Shown piece after piece: positions 10,549 to 21,455 of a stretch of DNA of 64,000 bases (position 1 is its first letter; every line of letters begins with the position of its first letter). The DNA lies in assembly GCA_002102555.1 (NCBI GenBank), contig MCFL01000027.1, positions 271,212 through 335,211 on the forward strand, given 5' to 3'. The stretch comes from Catenaria anguillulae PL171. Its lineage: Eukaryota > Blastocladiomycota > Blastocladiomycetes > Blastocladiales > Catenariaceae. The notes beneath the pieces are model-generated. The model saw only the letters and a list, made by a program, of their open reading frames with translations, searched no databases and was not told where the DNA came from. The translations under genes were made by a program, and so were the position numbers.

Positions 10549-12244
10549 CTAAAATCGCTCCACAAACCCGTCACGATTCTTGACCAAATCCACCAAATCA
10601 TCCAACACCTGCACCTGCGTGCGATAATTCTCGAGATTCTTCTCCAACGTGGTCGACAACATGAAATGTTGGCCCAACAACTTCTTTGTCCTGCCGCTAA
10701 TGTGCGGCGGATAATAATTGTCAATGCCAAAGCTGGTGTCAAACAAGCCCTGCAACGGCTGCCCGCCCGAATTAGCTCCGCCACCACTCGGGCGTCCGTC
10801 GTCGATGCCGTCGGGCTCGGCCTTGAGATCGACCGATCCCATCATGGACTCGCGCAGGGCAGGGTCGAGCGCATGGATGCGCACTGTGGCGGTGGCTGCG
10901 GTGGTGGGTCGGCCAGAGGCGGCAGCCGTGGCAGATGGAGACGCGGCAGATGTCGCGCGCGACGTGGATGAGGTGGGCGCGTTTCGTCGTGATTTCGATT
11001 GCAGTTGGTCCAAGTTGGAGACAATGACGGCAACAAACAGGCTATTTGGGGGGTGAATGATGTGAGCCATGGAACACTGGTGGGCGTTTTTGAACTTTGC
11101 AATGCAAGTAAATCCGTACTTGAGAAAGACAAAGGATTCCAGCACAATAAAGATGAAGAGAAACAGAAACATGTCTGGTGCCTTGATCCGATTGTCCATG
11201 TAGATGTCCGACCACTCGTCGAGCGTGAGCACGGAAAAGAGCCGAAAGAAGGTTGATCCGAGTGTGCCAAAGCGTTCCGGGTCGACACTGGCGTACATTG
11301 ACCGGGCAATGACGGCAAAAATGTCTACACGTACACACACGCGAGCGAATCGATCAACAAAATGGACGTGATGGGAGCCCAGATAGGGTCAATACGGACA
11401 TAGGACAAGCGCAGCCAGCGAAACAATCGACGACATGGCCGGAATCGATTGCAGTAGAGTCTGGACGAGTGTTTGGAGACTTCGGAGAAAGGAAATGGCT
11501 CGCAGAGCTCGAAGCGAGCGAACGGCTCGAAATGCTCGAAACACGCGCAGCAGCCGCAGAACGCGCGGATTGAAGCTGATGGCGGTGCCGAGGACGTATG
11601 GGAGCGCCCACGAGAAGATGGATGTAGCGACAATGATAAAGTCTGCGCGCAGGTGTGAGCGAGACGTGAGTCGCTAACCTCTACTTTCAAAGCGGCGAGG
11701 CGAGTGGAGGGCAGCACGGACCGAAGTTGTTCCATCCCGAACGAAAGTAGCCAAAGTGGTAGACATAGATCTTGGTGATTGTTTCCATGAGGTATATCCC
11801 CAGAAAGATTTGGTCAATCAGCGAGAGGTACCAACCTAAAGGCCAAAGTGGTGAATCAACTTGATATCATGATGTCGCAACCCGTTAGGTTTGAAACCCA
11901 CCATAGTTTGCATTGAGATATGGAGTTGTTTGCACGGCAAGCAATATGGTGTTCAGGACGATAATTAATAGAATCGATGACGAAAACAGCCCATGCGACA
12001 CGATTCGGTAGCATTGCTGCCGCATCCATGACGACTCGGCGAGGCCCAGGAGAAACACTGTCTGGTTGGCTGTTGAATCCGACGCAGATCGTGATGACGC
12101 TATCCGTAAACTCGCAGAGACTGCATTGGAAGATCGTGTGGACAGAAATGATCCGCCGCTCGACTGACTACTGATACTCGCTACATCGTCATATGCTGAC
12201 CGAGAATTGCTCACGCTACTACTGCTTCGGTCCAATGCCGACAT
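10549..12244 (-). CDS. CatSper-like one-repeat voltage-gated cation channel
   Basis: Five exons; introns follow the codons for NYG, NNF, VLY and FLN, the last being 11042-11119. A Ser-rich N-terminus is followed by six membrane segments: S1 LFSSSILLIIVLNTILLAV, S2 WYLSLIDQIFLGIYLMETI, S3 FDFIIVATSIFSWALPYVL, S4 with repeated arginines (RVLRLLRVFRAFRAVRSLR), S5 SIVSLAALVLYIFAVIARSM, a pore helix with selectivity motif FSVLTLDEWSDIY, and S6 ESFVFLNLFVAVIVSNLDQL. The [T/S]-x-[D/E]-x-W pore motif, single repeat and short C-terminal helix (LEKNLENYRTQVQVLDDLVD) fit CatSper alpha subunits, which carry Ca2+ into flagella. Start chosen at MSALDRSS. Alternative: another one-domain Nav/Cav relative. 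No auxiliary CatSper gene is in the window. Confidence 0.82.
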
Positions 12245-13287
12245 GGCGGACGTGGGGTATGTAGGAAAAGCGTCGAGCAGTCGGTGATGGCAGGAGCAGT
12301 TCCAAAGTAAGAGAGAGGCTGCACAGATAACGCCAGCGAATAGCTTTGCACCGGTTTGGGAGAACCGGTTTTCGCAGGAGCGCGGCACTGCCAAAGGTTT
12401 GAGCGAAAGACGGGGTTGTAGCGGACGGTGTGTAGTATCAAGTGACGTGATTACTCGCCAGTCCATGGCCCACCAGCAATGAACCGCCTTCAAATCAGTG
12501 TTTTGGAAAGAAGGTGCTCGTAGATTTGTGATCAGATGCCTGTCAGGAAAAAGTTAGGATGCTTTGTGCTTTCAAAGTGGCATGTGACTTGCATGCGATC
12601 TCGACAATTGTTGCATTGAGTGACGGCCTCGGCAGTCCTTTACTTCGGGTACATTTGGCGGATCATTTTTATTCTCGGCTCTGTCGCGGATGCAGGCCTG
12701 GTTGTGCAACATGGCATGGGAATGTCTAGACAAAACGGAAGGAGCTCAGGACGCGTCACAAAGAACTTCTTACAAAAAAGGTTACGAAGAAGTGCTTCAA
12801 GTCCCATGATGGTGAGGATCGAAAGGAAGCCCTATAAGTTTACGGTAATGGATATTGGCTCAACTAATAATGTATGTTTGCCCCCATTCATCAGATGGCG
12901 ACCATTCATACGACTGCATGGATTATTGGGGAAGGCTTCTCGAATGGACCGCATGACCAGCGGATGTGGCGTGTTGCATCGAGAACAGTATTCGGGACGT
13001 ATCGGGCGGTCAGGAGGGACTTCCCGATGGGCATGCAATCGTTCGAGACGCCAGCAAAGCCACGTTCGAGACGTTCTGTTGGGGACGATTCACCCAACGA
13101 TCGCCGCAAATGTGGTCACGCCGACCACGCCAGGGCCGGGTGCAAGTAAGTATGTATATTGCCTCGTGCTTTATCTCCGAGCACCACCCGCCGCTCGCTG
13201 GCCCTCTGCCAAGCTGCTCCCTCCTCTATCGCATCAAGTACAGCCACCCTCGTTTCCCTCAAACTCCCCCATTCTCTGCTTCTGACC
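12245..13287. other. Divergent intergenic region, channel / carbonic anhydrase
   Basis: About 1 kb between the two start codons. Plus-strand frames at 12620-13285 are open for up to 220 codons but show no domain and no codon or splice pattern like the neighbours. The last 200 bp before 13288 are pyrimidine-rich, as expected of a fungal promoter/5' UTR. Confidence 0.5.
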
Positions 13288-14891
13288 ATGCTTGCCAACC
13301 TCGTCCGGTATGTGTCCCTCGCCTGCCTTTCGGTCTGTCTCCCACTTGCCTCCCGAATCCCGACTGGAATCGGATCGAAAAATAGTCCATCGCATCGCTG
13401 CTGTTATCTCCATCGCTCGAGCCCGACTTGCCCCGACCCATCCACCCCATTCTCTCTGCGATCCCCTTGTTCCGTCCTTTGATTCCCCCAATCATCACCT
13501 ACTCAAATAAGTACCAGACACATCCCCCCGACCCGCCACCCACTCAGCATTGCCTCAATCGTTGACCCGAATCGACCCCAAGCTCTGTAACCCATCCATG
13601 TATTTGCCAACCGTTCTCATGCGCACAGTCTCAGGGCTCGTCGACTAACACACGACACATTCTTTACGCGATCTTTTACAACATAGCCCAGCTCTTTTCC
13701 GCGCCAGCAACACCTCCAATCTGTTTGCCGCCACCTCTGCCCGTACATTCATGTCCAGTATGCCCAAGTCCAGCCCCAACAAGATCAACACGGCCGCCGC
13801 TGCCGCCGCGCCTTACGTTGCTGGCGCCAATGGCGCTGCCAAGGCCGCCTCGGCGAGCGCGACCCACCACGTCCACGATGCCAACTGCGGGTGTGGCCCG
13901 AGTGGCTCGGCCGCATACTCGACCCAGGCGTCCCCCAAGTCGGTGCGTCGTAGTTTACGCCCTCGTTCGTTGCTGCATAGCATACATTTCGCATGACTGA
14001 CAGTCGGGCGGACGGGATCTTGTGTGCTGTGTACTTATAGCCCGTCAAACCAGCCGTGCCTGGGTCGTTTAACACGCTTCCCGAGCTTCTCAAGGCCAAC
14101 AAGACTTGGGCTGCCAACATGGTGAAGCTCGATCCCAACTTTTTCGCCAACTTGGCCAACCAGCAGTCACCTCAATTGCTTTGGATCGGCTGGTATGCGC
14201 GCCACTCACAGTCTCTTTCCTCTCGATCGAACGGGTAAGCTGACTTTGGAATATTCTCTCACTGTGTTCTCAAGCTCTGACTCGCGTGTGCCAGCCAACC
14301 AAATCATCAACCTGGCGCCCGGCGAGGTCTTTGTCCATCGCAACGTATGCAAGACACAGTCACGGAATACTACCGACTGTCCATCCCACACACTTCTCAC
14401 GCGATTTAACGCATTCCCACTTCACTTCACAGATTGCCAACGTCGTCAACCACGGCGACCTCAACGCCCTGTCTGTCCTTCAATACGCCGTCGATGTCCT
14501 CAAAGTCAAGCACGTGATTGTGACTGGCCACTATGGCTGCGGAGGAGTGGCGGCGTCCATGACCAACCAACAATTTGGCCTCATCGACAACTGGCTGCGC
14601 ACCATCAAGGACGTGTACCAAGCCAACGAGGCCAAGCTCGATGCTCTCAAGGACCCAAAGGCCAAGCTCGACTTGATGGTCGAGCTCAATGTGGCCAACT
14701 CGGTCCGCAACGTGTGCGCAACCACCATTGTACAGAACGCATGGAAGCGCGGGCAAGAGTTGTCGGTCCACGGCTGGTGCTATCGGTTGGAAGACGGCGT
14801 CATTCGCGATTTGGACATTTGCATTTCGCAGCCTGAGCAAATTTCTAGGATTTACAACGTGATGTCGGGCAAGACGGTGGCCAATGCGTGA
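13288..14891 (+). CDS. Beta-carbonic anhydrase, mitochondrial
   Basis: A zinc enzyme interconverting CO2 and bicarbonate. My model has five exons: 13288-13307, 13687-13942, 14041-14192, 14275-14344, 14433-14891, giving 318 residues. The zinc ligands are seen: CSDSRVP (Cys near residue 143) and HYGCGGV (His and Cys near 199-202); the Asp-Arg dyad is in CSDSR. The 20-nt first exon plus a 379-nt intron would add a presequence (MLANLVRPALFRASNTSN) rich in Arg, Ser, Ala and Leu without acids, typical of mitochondrial import. Without that exon the start would be ATG 13751 and the protein cytosolic. The catalytic exons are certain; the mini-exon is inference from the in-frame splice fit. Confidence 0.88.
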
Positions 14892-15252
14892 GTGGTGACG
14901 ATTTCGATGTTGTGTGATGTAGATGTTGTTTTTCCAGTTTTTTTTTTCACCTTCCTTTCCTCTCTCGCAGGGGCTTGTGAGCTAGGGCTCGCAAGCTCTG
15001 ACTTGTTTTTCTCGTTGGGCCAGTGCGTGCATGTGTAGTCTTCGTTGATGGATGGCCTCTTCTCTTTTCCTCGCTTGTGCAGCTGTTCCTCTTATTTGAA
15101 TACAAACCTTTACTTGAACCAATTGATTGTTGGCTGACGACACATCAGTGTTCGAGACATCAAACGATTTATCAGGAACACTGGATACACGATCAACCAC
15201 AGCCTACCTTCAATGCCCTTACATACCGATCCAAACCCACTGCCATCCCCGA
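14892..15252. other. Convergent 3' region
   Basis: About 360 bp between the carbonic anhydrase stop and the exportin-like stop on the other strand. It contains pyrimidine-rich and T-rich 3' UTR sequence and no gene that I can support. Confidence 0.6.
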
Positions 15253-18200
15253 TCAATACCCACTCACAATGCACTTGAAATCCTGCACGAGCCCCTTGAC
15301 CCCGACCTCAAATGCGGCCTTGTCAGCGACCTGCCCGCCGACCACCTCCCTCACCTGCACCTCCCATCTCGCCCTAACCTCCACATTTGTGCCCGCGGGC
15401 ATGGCACCCACAAATGCTTCATACACGACCCTCAATGAGTCCTGAAACACGGCATCGGCCACACTGTCAAACGCCACCAACGCCTTCAACAACCCGACAA
15501 ACTCGTCTACCAACAACCCGAGCTCGTCCCTGACCAGGGCGCCAACCACCACGGAAATGGCCAGCGACCGATGCTCGGCAATCCACAATTGCTTGTGAAA
15601 CAAGCGCCACCGGTCATGCACCTGCGCCAGCGCGCCCACCGCCGCACGCACAAGTTCCACATCAGCCGATTGCATGGCCTCGAGCGGCATGCGCACCAGG
15701 ACATTGAGCGTGTTCACGTGCCGGATCTCGTCCGACGCGCTGAGAATGTTGCTCACAAAGAAGGTGCGCCAGTGGTCAATGAGCACGCGCGACGTGACCG
15801 ACAGCAGTGACGCGGGTGGCGGTGGTGAGTGCGCTTGACAACTGGTGGCAAGCACGGCACCAAATCGAGCGAGATGCGGCTCAAAACACTTTCCGTCTGC
15901 CACGACATGTTCCAGCAGCCGGTGCACGCCGGGGGTCACGGATGGGTAAGTTCCGCGCACAAGCGCCGGGTAGTTGAGCAGCGCGCCAGCAAGGCCCTGG
16001 GCAATGGGCGACCGGACAAATGTCGACACATACAGGGAAAAGAAGCGCGTGAGGTGGTTGATGCGTTCAGCCGCCGTTGCAGATGGCCCGCCGCTGCCAG
16101 TCGACACCGACACGAGCAGTTGGCTGAGTTCGAGAACAAGCGGATTGGTCCATTGAAGCTCGTCCAGGGCCAATGCGACAATCGATTTGGTAGTGTGCGC
16201 ATCGGTCGACACGGACGCCACCACGGATGTGAGAATGGGCAAGGTGGCCGCTGGGCCTGCGGCCGATCCGACCGCCGCGAGCGCGTCGCGCAACTGGCCC
16301 GCGCGCACCTTGACCTCGTCCGAGCCGGCACGCACATTGGACCCGTCGACTGGGTACACGCAACAAGCGACAACGGCGCGAATGGCTGGATCGACAATTG
16401 GGTAGGCTGGATCAGGAACCGACGAAACAATCGATTGAGCACACTGGACCACGTGTGGAGCGATCATGGGCATGGCCGCAGGTCGGACCGTAGTGCAAAT
16501 GGACGCGAGCAGCCGCGCACACGCAATGGCGAGCGGCGAGAGCAAAATTGGGCCGCGTGACGATAAGACCGCGAGCAAAGATGTGGCGAGTTGTTGGACA
16601 ATATGGGTCGAGTCCGTTGATGGAGGGACAGGCGACGGCGAAGGCGAGGTGGGTGTGGGCGAGGCCGATGCAGAACCTGACGTGTTGCTCCGTTCGTGGA
16701 TGCGAACGGCTTCAAGCATTGCTTGCACAGCCAGTACGCATTCAAGCATGGCCCGCGCGGTGCCCGGGACATTGGCCACGGCATGCGGCGAAAGACTCGA
16801 CATGAGCTCGGCGCACTTGCCAACGACCATGATGGGCACGCCTGCGAGTTCTGGGACGGCGTCGCACTTTGGCGCAAGGTGCGATACTGCGCGCAGGCTG
16901 ACTGCGAATGCGATGACGACTTGATCGGAAAGCAACGACGTCTGCGGCGAGGATGGTGATACTTTGGCCGACCGATCCACAAAATCCACACACATGTTGA
17001 GTGTTGGGAAAACCTTTTCGAGCGTGCCCATTGGATCAATCTCGGCCGCAGCCTCGAGAAGAGCGAGCATCTGACCCAAGCGTGAACCCGCCAGTCCGGG
17101 ATGTGAATCAATTTCCACATGTCCATCACCACTCACGACATCCACAAGAACACCCATCTCCTCCTCCTCCAAATCCTTGTATCCAATTTGGTCCAACCCC
17201 TGCGCAACGACCGCCACCACCTGCTGCACCAATGGCACATACTCTGCGCGATTGGGCATGGCTCCAACGGCCATCAACACTTCCAACACTGCTCGCCTCG
17301 CCTCGCGGCCAGGTGCACCAGGGAAGTGCAGAGCCGCAAGTAGGGCATTTGCCAACTGTACAATCTGCGCCGGCGTCGACCGCAGTAAATGCTGGGCGGC
17401 AATGGGCGCGCCGAGATCCCGAAGGGCCTTGCGGGCAAGCGCGCCAGCAAACTGCCCCGTGCCGCTTTGCGCAACAGGACTCCCGGGATTGTCATCGTCA
17501 TCGCCATCATCAATGGCATCGTCGTCACCCTCGGCATCATCGTCGGCGTCGGATCCGGCAGGTGTTGCTGGACATGCCAGTTGGTGTGTGGACATGATGT
17601 CGGTGAGCACCTGCAGCGAGGCGCCCAAAACTTGTGAAAATGTGGCCTGGTCGAGACGCGGGAGGACGAGTTGTGCGTGGAGCGTGTCGAGGACGGCAAA
17701 TGGGATGGACTTGCCGTATGCTGGGTGTAAGGTTGTGCCGAGCGAGTGCAGCAGACCAAGGGTGGGTTTTTGGAGCTGGTGCGTAAGAAGTTGCAGTGTT
17801 TGCAAGCATATCCGAGCGGAGGCGCGGTCGAGGCAATGTGGGGTAAAGGGTCCCGACGATGACGTTGGGGATGCAGAGATGGGCGAAGGGTAGGCGTTGG
17901 CGCCAGCAGCAAAGCTGGTGGGTGAGAGTGGGGATCTCAGGGATTGCGAGGCGGTCGGTGGGGCAATGGTGAGCGTTGTGAGCGTTTGAGAAAGGAATGG
18001 TTCAAGCTGGATGGCGTATTGCGGCCATTGGGATTGAATCTCTGCACCGCGAGCCGTGAGAAGATATTTGCACGATTGCGCCGAGGACAACGCTTGAGAT
18101 GTGGTCAGAATGAGGTTGAGTGCAAGGCGCAGCCGGGTTGTGTTGGGTGGCGGCGACGGGCTATTTTGAACCGACTGGACAGCGACATTGATAGGGTCGC

Positions 18201-18588
18201 AGATAGTGGGCCAGGTGAAGAGGGCCACATCGGCCAGAAGCTGAATCACTTTTTGTGAGATGTATGTCGGCGATGTGGCAAGTGCAGGGCCGTGAAAACA
18301 TCCCATCAGTGTCTGTGTGATGGCGCTGTGCAAGTGGGATGGGAGGCGGGCCCACTGGCGAATGAAATCTTGGACGAGGCCCAAGCACACAAAGATGAGC
18401 TGTGGGTGAATGTCGGCCGGGGGAGAAGATGGATCTGGACACAGGGCAGGCGAGATCACTTGGTCAAAGATGATGGCGAGAGAATCTGGCTTTGAGCGCA
18501 AGGCGTTAACCTCGTGCTCGAGCTGTGACCGGGCATTTTGGTCGCCGGACGAGTAGAATTGCGTGACGAGGCGGTGCAGTCGCTCCAT
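15253..18588 (-). CDS. Exportin-6-like karyopherin (importin-beta family)
   Basis: A single exon of 1,111 codons. The protein is almost entirely helical in composition, like HEAT-repeat transport receptors. The first 150 residues resemble the N-terminal importin-beta/Xpo1 region: YSSGDQNARSQLEHEVNALR, then LIFVCLGLVQDFIRQWARLP and SQKVIQLLADVALFTWPTI, followed by LRLALNLILTTSQALSSA. This order and spacing is closest to exportin-6, which exports actin-profilin from the nucleus. A short acidic loop (DADDDAEGDDDAIDDGDDDD) sits near the middle. Similarity is weak outside the N-terminus, so another exportin (4, 5 or 7 type) is possible. It is divergent from the epimerase gene across about 530 bp. 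Confidence 0.55.
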   Translation of the reverse strand: MERLHRLVTQFYSSGDQNARSQLEHEVNALRSKPDSLAIIFDQVISPALCPDPSSPPADIHPQLIFVCLGLVQDFIRQWARLPSHLHSAITQTLMGCFHGPALATSPTYISQKVIQLLADVALFTWPTICDPINVAVQSVQNSPSPPPNTTRLRLALNLILTTSQALSSAQSCKYLLTARGAEIQSQWPQYAIQLEPFLSQTLTTLTIAPPTASQSLRSPLSPTSFAAGANAYPSPISASPTSSSGPFTPHCLDRASARICLQTLQLLTHQLQKPTLGLLHSLGTTLHPAYGKSIPFAVLDTLHAQLVLPRLDQATFSQVLGASLQVLTDIMSTHQLACPATPAGSDADDDAEGDDDAIDDGDDDDNPGSPVAQSGTGQFAGALARKALRDLGAPIAAQHLLRSTPAQIVQLANALLAALHFPGAPGREARRAVLEVLMAVGAMPNRAEYVPLVQQVVAVVAQGLDQIGYKDLEEEEMGVLVDVVSGDGHVEIDSHPGLAGSRLGQMLALLEAAAEIDPMGTLEKVFPTLNMCVDFVDRSAKVSPSSPQTSLLSDQVVIAFAVSLRAVSHLAPKCDAVPELAGVPIMVVGKCAELMSSLSPHAVANVPGTARAMLECVLAVQAMLEAVRIHERSNTSGSASASPTPTSPSPSPVPPSTDSTHIVQQLATSLLAVLSSRGPILLSPLAIACARLLASICTTVRPAAMPMIAPHVVQCAQSIVSSVPDPAYPIVDPAIRAVVACCVYPVDGSNVRAGSDEVKVRAGQLRDALAAVGSAAGPAATLPILTSVVASVSTDAHTTKSIVALALDELQWTNPLVLELSQLLVSVSTGSGGPSATAAERINHLTRFFSLYVSTFVRSPIAQGLAGALLNYPALVRGTYPSVTPGVHRLLEHVVADGKCFEPHLARFGAVLATSCQAHSPPPPASLLSVTSRVLIDHWRTFFVSNILSASDEIRHVNTLNVLVRMPLEAMQSADVELVRAAVGALAQVHDRWRLFHKQLWIAEHRSLAISVVVGALVRDELGLLVDEFVGLLKALVAFDSVADAVFQDSLRVVYEAFVGAMPAGTNVEVRARWEVQVREVVGGQVADKAAFEVGVKGLVQDFKCIVSGY

Positions 18589-19120
18589 TCGGAGGGGGTT
18601 CGTGAAAGTGAGAGTGAAAGTGCGAGTGAGAGTGAGTGTAACTCGAAACTACGAATGGATGAGCGGGTTGGATCTGGGAATGATCGAGTCCACGAGTAGG
18701 TCATGGACTTAGAGGTTGTGGCCACTGCCGCCAAAATCAAAATCAGGAGCAAAACGGCGGAGTCGTAAGCGATCAAGAGTCGATCAAGTCAAAGTGATTG
18801 CATTTAGTCAAGTGAATCCCGTTCCAGTTGCAGTCAGTCCATGGCCGATGCACTCTGTATGTATGTGTACTTCATTATGCACTGAAATGAAATGCAACCA
18901 CTTTGAAGTTTGAACCGTGACATCGGTGGCGGCGAACTCAGAGCGAGCCGCGAACATTATTCGGGTGATCACAATCCAATTCAAGTTTTTCCGGGCGCTG
19001 ATCATTTTTCCTGGACCGACGCCTCCGCCACTTTTGGCCGTTCGGTTCCCCAACAACAACGTTTGCTCTCTGTGCACTTGCATTGGTTTGGTTCGCATCA
19101 TCCTTCGGCAAACGTTTACC
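18589..19120. promoter_or_regulatory. Divergent promoter region, exportin-like / epimerase
   Basis: 532 bp between opposite start codons; both promoters must lie here. The 40 bp next to the exportin start are a GAGAGT/GTGAGAG-type purine repeat. No RNA gene seen. Confidence 0.45.
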
Positions 19121-20124
19121 ATGTCGGTCACTCAGGCTCCGAGTCTGCCACTAGCGCTGTCTCCGTCTCGCTCCACTTCTCCCATTCGCGAAGAGGAACC
19201 GTCCAATGCAAATCTGCCCGGCAAGGCCGTGACCACCACCACCAACAGTACCAGCACCGTGTCCAAACTTCGCCGTCGCGCATCCTTCCTGCTTCCGCTC
19301 TTGACTTCGCCGTCGATTCTCTCTTCGACCCCACGCTCCAATAGTACCAGTGCTGTCAACAGCCCAATCAACACAAGCCCGCCTCTAAGCCCAGGCTCTT
19401 CGTCTCTCTCTGCACTGCCCTCGGCACTCGCCAGTCAAGACAAACACCAACAACAGCTCACCCGCCGCGCCTCCATGTCCCAAATGTTGTCTCGCAACCT
19501 CAAGTCGATTGTTTCGGCCGCTGCGCCCCAGGCCCGTGCCATGACCCAAGTCGTCCGCCGCGTACGCTGCCAGCCTTGATTCTCGCATGATCCAATCCGC
19601 ACGATGGTTAACTGTGCTCGTGCGTGTAGCTGTCCATGTCCCGCACCGTGTCACAATCGTCGCCCTCCTCACCAACCTCGACCTCGTCGGAACTTCCCCC
19701 CAAATCTCACCCGGTCTGGCGCCTCGGTGCCCTCAACCACGTGGCCATTGCCGTCCCCGACCTCGCCAAGGCCACCGCCTTTTACCGTGACATTTTGCGC
19801 GCCACGTCCGTGTCCGAGGCCGTGGCCTTGCCCGAGCACGGCGTGTACACTGTCTTCATCAACCTCGGCAACACCAAAATCGAGCTCCTCCACCCATACG
19901 GGGAAAAGTCGCCCATCCAAAAGTTTTTGGAAAAGAACAAGGACGGCGGCATTCATCACGTGTGCATCGAGGTTGACAACATTGACAATGCCCTGGCCGA
20001 CATCACGGCAAAGGGCATTCGCAGTTTGGACAAGAAGCCAAAGATTGGTGCCCACGGTAAGCCCGTCTTCTTTTGCCACCCAAAGGATTGCGGCGGTGTT
20101 CTCGTCGAATTTGAGCAAAAGTAA
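19121..20124 (+). CDS. Methylmalonyl-CoA epimerase with N-terminal extension
   Basis: Two exons (19121-19561, 19630-20124), phase-0 join, 311 residues. The second exon holds a complete VOC-fold epimerase: LGALNHVAIAVPDLAKATAF, then TKIELLHPYGEKSPIQKFLE, GGIHHVCIEVDNIDNALADI and CGGVLVEFEQK. Metal ligands in this family are the His of NHVAI, the His of IHHV and the Glu of VEFE, all present. The enzyme converts (S)- to (R)-methylmalonyl-CoA in the mitochondrial propionate pathway feeding B12-dependent mutase. Exon 1 is a Ser/Thr/Pro-rich extension of 147 residues, unusual for the family (normally about 160-180 total). An internal in-frame ATG at 19475 begins MSQMLSRNLKSIVSAAAPQA, a far more typical import presequence, so the true start may be there. 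Confidence 0.87.
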
Positions 20125-20498
20125 ACAAGTCTTTATGTCTTTCGCAAGCCATGTTGTCTGGGCCGATGGGATGAGTTTGACAATGTGAGGTGAACCCGTC
20201 GTGGTTGTGTCTTGGTCCGCCGCTTGCCCCCCTTTCTTGGACCATTCTTTCATTTTTTTTTTCCTTTTGTGTGCTGCTCTCACTGTCTTCTCCCCATTTT
20301 TGCAATACATTTGCAGTCCTCCACCCTCCTTCAACCCCCTCGCCTCAACATGGTCCCCGCTCCATCACAGGCTGGCCGATCTTGCTCCAGCGACCAACCG
20401 GCCCTCTGACCGTCCCCCCTTGTGAACCAAGTGCTTTGTTGTCACCTTGGAGGATCAAGGACTGCGCTTGATAAAGCATGGCGGAAGTGACCATTCAA

Positions 20499-20570
20499 GC
20501 CGGCTTGGCTCAGTGGCAGAGCGTCGCTCTCGTAAAGCGAAGGTCGGGTGTTCGATCCTCCCAGCCGGCA
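20499..20570 (+). tRNA. tRNA-Thr, anticodon CGT
   Basis: 72 nt fold into a cloverleaf: perfect 7-bp acceptor stem GCCGGCT/AGCCGGC, D-arm GCTC/GAGC, anticodon arm TCGCT/AGCGA with loop CTCGTAA (anticodon CGT, reading ACG threonine), and TTCGATC T-loop. The T-stem GGGTG/CTCCC has one T-T mismatch. Boxes A and B are recognisable. A T-run (TTTTT) about 12 nt downstream can end RNA polymerase III transcription. No intron. An identical gene lies at 63130-63201 on the other strand. Confidence 0.95.
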
Positions 20571-21455
20571 ATTTGACTCATTTTTGCTCAAACTTTCCAT
20601 AGTGGCATTATTGTCCAAGTCCAGGGCTACATCTTGAACTAGGCTTGATACAATTTGGAGTGCATTTGTGTGCGTTGTAGCCGTTTTCCTGTGCATCGTG
20701 GTCACGCCAGTACCGCGTGTTGCTGTCATAACGTGGATCGGCTGACTGTGGGGATTGTGGGTGGAAACGCCGGACATGATCGGCAGGTGGTTGGCGGAGC
20801 CTTGCTACCTTCTTTGGCCGTAACCGCTTGTCCTTGTCAAGACGACGGACTTATCAAAGTTATATCCACCAGCCTGATTTAGTATCCACCGAACTTTCTT
20901 CCGCCTGGCTTCTCAATCGACCAGTGTCATTTCCCTGAACGAGCTGAGCTGTGTGTGGGAGCTTGAGCATCGCTTGGCTGGCTTGCTTACAGTGGTTGGA
21001 CAGCCACATTGGTCTGCATGTGAGCTGCAGTATGAGCTTACCACCGGCGAGTGCAAGTGCACGTGTGAAGACCCAAGCTAGGCTGTCTCGATGCTGGAGG
21101 CTGCGCAGAGGTCTCACTCCACCTGGTCTCACTTTCCAAGTGCGAGCTGATCGTTTCTCCAAGCTCACGCTCAAATTCGAACGCGAATGTCTCACTTGAA
21201 TACATATGTCCATGCTGGAGATTGACCTATCGATTCAGCGCTGACTGACTCTGCTCGTCGGGAATCGGTCATTCCACCGTGGGCTTCCTTGATGCACCCA
21301 GATGACATTGAGCCAGTCACAGCTCAATATACCCATCACCCTCCACTCGCCCACCCGCCTCTCCTGACCAAAGGCACCCATGCACGATCCGCTCTTACGA
21401 AGCCACAGAAAGACGAAGCCAACACCAACTACACTGCTTACTTGACCTTCGCAAC
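20571..21455. other. Intergenic region after tRNA-Thr
   Basis: About 880 bp. The minus-strand open frame 20860-21213 has no motif or start context that I trust. The 100 bp before 21456 form the likely promoter of the small TUDOR-like gene. Nothing else seen. Confidence 0.5.

Noticed and set aside
12620-13285. Plus-strand 221-codon open frame before the carbonic anhydrase
   Set aside because: No recognisable motif and it runs into the pyrimidine-rich 5' region of the next gene.
20860-21213. Minus-strand 117-codon open frame after tRNA-Thr
   Set aside because: No homology or splice signals; looks like a chance frame.
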